From contig JAOUBX010000002.1 of the NCBI GenBank assembly GCA_029860075.1, positions 1-64,000 on the forward strand: a stretch of DNA of 64,000 nucleotides. The letters run 5' to 3'. The notes under the pieces were generated by a model. The model searched no databases. It saw only the letters and a program-made list of their open reading frames with translations, and had not been told where the DNA came from. Shown piece by piece: positions 62,516 to 64,000 of the stretch (positions within the stretch are counted from its first letter, which is position 1; each line of letters starts with the position of its first letter). This DNA is from Deltaproteobacteria bacterium. GTDB taxonomy: Bacteria > Desulfobacterota > JADFVX01. A program made the position numbers and the translations under genes.

Positions 62516-64000
62516 TCAATATTTTCTTTCCATGGGCTCATATTTGGTAAAAGACACATCACTATAGGACAGCTTTATGCTTTCACCGTCCATCGCTGCC
62601 ACCGTATGTTTCATCCACTTTTTATCATCCCTCGCCGGGTAGTCCGTACGCCAGTGAGCGCCGCGGCTCTCTTCCCTGGCAAGGGCGCCTTCGATAATGA
62701 CGGAAGATAATTCAAGAAGATTGCCCACCTCAACCGCTTCGAGAAGGTCCGTATTAAAAATTTTTCCAAAATCCTGGACGTAAATATTTTCGTATCGCCC
62801 CTTGAGCCCGGCAATCTTCTCCCTGCCCTGCTCCAGCTTTTCAAGGTTCCTGTAAACTCCGGCATGACTGTTCATGAGCAGTTGAAGTTCTCTCTTTATC
62901 TTTGAATAGGATTCCCCTTCCATGCGGTTAAAAATGCGGCCTATATGAAAGGCAATTTCAGGAAGCGCCCCCTGAGGCCAATCCTCAAGTTCGGTCTCTT
63001 TTACAAATTGGGCGGCAGCGCCGCCAACGCGTCTGCCGAAAACGACGGCCTCCAGGAGAGAATTGCCGCCCAGCCGGTTTGCCCCGTGAACACTAACGCA
63101 GGCGCACTCTCCGGCGGCAAAGAGCCCTTTAATATTGGTCCGGCCATGAATATCCGTCCTGATGCCACCCATGGAGTAATGGGCGCCCGGCCTGATGGGA
63201 ATCGGTTCGTCAATGGGGTCGACGCCTTCAAAGTTGATGCTCAGGTTTCTTATCTGGGGAAGCCTTTCAAGGATCTTGTCGCGGCCCAGATGCCTGATGT
63301 CGAGATGAACGCAGCCATCGGTTCCCCGTCCCTCCTCGATCTCCGTCTGTTCCGCCCTGGACACGACGTCGCGGCTGGCCAGTTCCATTGCACCGGGTGC
63401 ATACTTTTCCATAAAGCGCTGTCCGGCGGCATTTAAAAGATGCCCCCCTTCTCCACGGGCCGCTTCGGAAATAAGGATGCCCGTACTTTTCAGGGTCGTG
63501 GGATGAAACTGGACAAACTCCATGTCCATAAGTTGAGCACCGGCTCTGAAAGCCAGGGCCATGCCATCTCCCGTATTGGCATGGGCATTGGTTGAGTTAA
63601 AAAAGACCCGGCCATAGCCTCCTGTGGCAAAAATAACGGCTTTGGCCCTTATCCTGTGAAGCTTGCCGCTCATAATATTAATAGCGATAACACCTCTTGC
63701 AATGCCCTCTTCAACGACCAGCCTGACCACATGCCACTCTTCATAAACCATGACTCCCCGCTTCATGAGTTGCTCGAAAAGGGCATGGAGGATGGCGTGG
63801 CCCGTCCTGTCGGCAGCATAGCATGCCCTTGGATGGGCCGCCCCGCCGAAAGGCCTCTGGGCAATACGGCCATTTTCATCTCTCGAAAAGTTTGCCCCCA
63901 TCCGCTCAAGCTCGTAAATATCACGGGGCGCTTCTTTACAGAGAATTTCGATGGCCTCCTGGTCACCCAGATAATCACTCCCTTTTACCGTATCGAAAGT
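62516..64000 (-). CDS. sdhA: Succinate dehydrogenase/fumarate reductase flavoprotein, partial (N terminus outside window)
   Basis: 494 residues visible; the frame stays open to the window edge, past an internal Met at 63901. Seen: DTVKGSDYLGDQ near the edge, HPTT...SEAARGEGG with the active-site region, and GGIRTDIHGRTNI...HGANRLGGNSL. The FAD-binding N-terminal Rossmann segment (about 70-80 residues) is missing from the window. Succinate/fumarate oxidoreductase in complex with SdhB and the CCG subunit. Confidence 0.95.
   Translation of the reverse strand, partial: TFDTVKGSDYLGDQEAIEILCKEAPRDIYELERMGANFSRDENGRIAQRPFGGAAHPRACYAADRTGHAILHALFEQLMKRGVMVYEEWHVVRLVVEEGIARGVIAINIMSGKLHRIRAKAVIFATGGYGRVFFNSTNAHANTGDGMALAFRAGAQLMDMEFVQFHPTTLKSTGILISEAARGEGGHLLNAAGQRFMEKYAPGAMELASRDVVSRAEQTEIEEGRGTDGCVHLDIRHLGRDKILERLPQIRNLSINFEGVDPIDEPIPIRPGAHYSMGGIRTDIHGRTNIKGLFAAGECACVSVHGANRLGGNSLLEAVVFGRRVGGAAAQFVKETELEDWPQGALPEIAFHIGRIFNRMEGESYSKIKRELQLLMNSHAGVYRNLEKLEQGREKIAGLKGRYENIYVQDFGKIFNTDLLEAVEVGNLLELSSVIIEGALAREESRGAHWRTDYPARDDKKWMKHTVAAMDGESIKLSYSDVSFTKYEPMERKY

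Noticed and set aside
63901-63901. Met at 63901 as the start of sdhA
   Set aside because: The frame continues past it with conserved SdhA sequence to the window edge, so the gene is truncated by the window.
1-64000. CRISPR array, rRNA, tRNA or insertion sequence
   Set aside because: I saw no regularly spaced repeats with spacers, no rRNA or tRNA-like sequence and no transposase gene; the short repeats do not have terminal inverted repeats with a transposase.

Overview
The window reads as chromosomal DNA of a Gram-negative, respiratory, probably anaerobic or microaerophilic bacterium. Lipoprotein and outer-envelope genes point to a diderm. A fused DHH/CBS/poly(A)-polymerase protein, DUF4388-type receiver proteins, an SdhABE-type fumarate/succinate enzyme and the general gene content resemble Desulfobacterota (former Deltaproteobacteria) or neighbouring phyla such as Nitrospirota/Nitrospinota. 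That placement is an inference; no rRNA or tRNA gene is present to anchor it. Most genes lie on the minus strand. The clear exceptions are the 876-aa DHH/CBS/nucleotidyltransferase gene and nirS.

Layout. 1-1.0 kb: the edge of a minus-strand phage-CI-like repressor gene, a doubtful small ORF, and an intergenic patch full of short tandem and dispersed repeats. 1.0-8.7 kb: a single-domain receiver, a SAM hydroxide adenosyltransferase, a secreted MopE-like metal-binding repeat protein, rubredoxin (too short for automatic ORF calling), a class II fumarase/aspartase, an ECF sigma factor with a soluble zinc anti-sigma factor, small envelope proteins, an NlpC/P60 lipoprotein and a methyltransferase. 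9.0-17.8 kb: the large tRNA-nucleotidyltransferase fusion, an NHL-repeat lipoprotein, an M29 aminopeptidase, a cytochrome cd1 nitrite reductase (nirS) with a lipoprotein signal, and a periplasmic beta-propeller protein. 17.8-21.8 kb: an M23 peptidase and the TrkA/TrkH potassium-uptake pair.

21.9-59.5 kb is the dominant feature: about 38 kb of chemosensory genes, all on the minus strand. It holds two CheA, two CheB, two CheR, four MCP-like receptors, three CheW-type proteins, several CheY-like receivers, two histidine kinases, an HD-GYP regulator, two large HEAT-repeat proteins each beside a CheR, an ExeA-like AAA ATPase between CheA and CheW, and a ParA-like ATPase downstream of a CheW. No flagellar, pilus, CheC/CheD/CheZ gene is seen. 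Only one receptor carries a recognisable nitrate/nitrite-sensing (NIT) domain, which fits the nearby nirS. Two PP-loop sulfur-transfer genes (an MnmA/ThiI-like protein and LarE) sit in the middle with their own promoter.

59.8-64 kb: a Sua5/YrdC threonylcarbamoyl-AMP synthase gene whose reading frame has no ATG/GTG/TTG at its expected start (an ACG codon sits there), a dispersed palindromic repeat, and sdhE-like, sdhB and sdhA genes of a membrane-anchor-less succinate dehydrogenase/fumarate reductase, sdhA running off the window. The metabolic picture is nitrite and fumarate/succinate respiration with aspartate or fumarate interconversion, under an elaborate chemosensory network whose output is not visible here.
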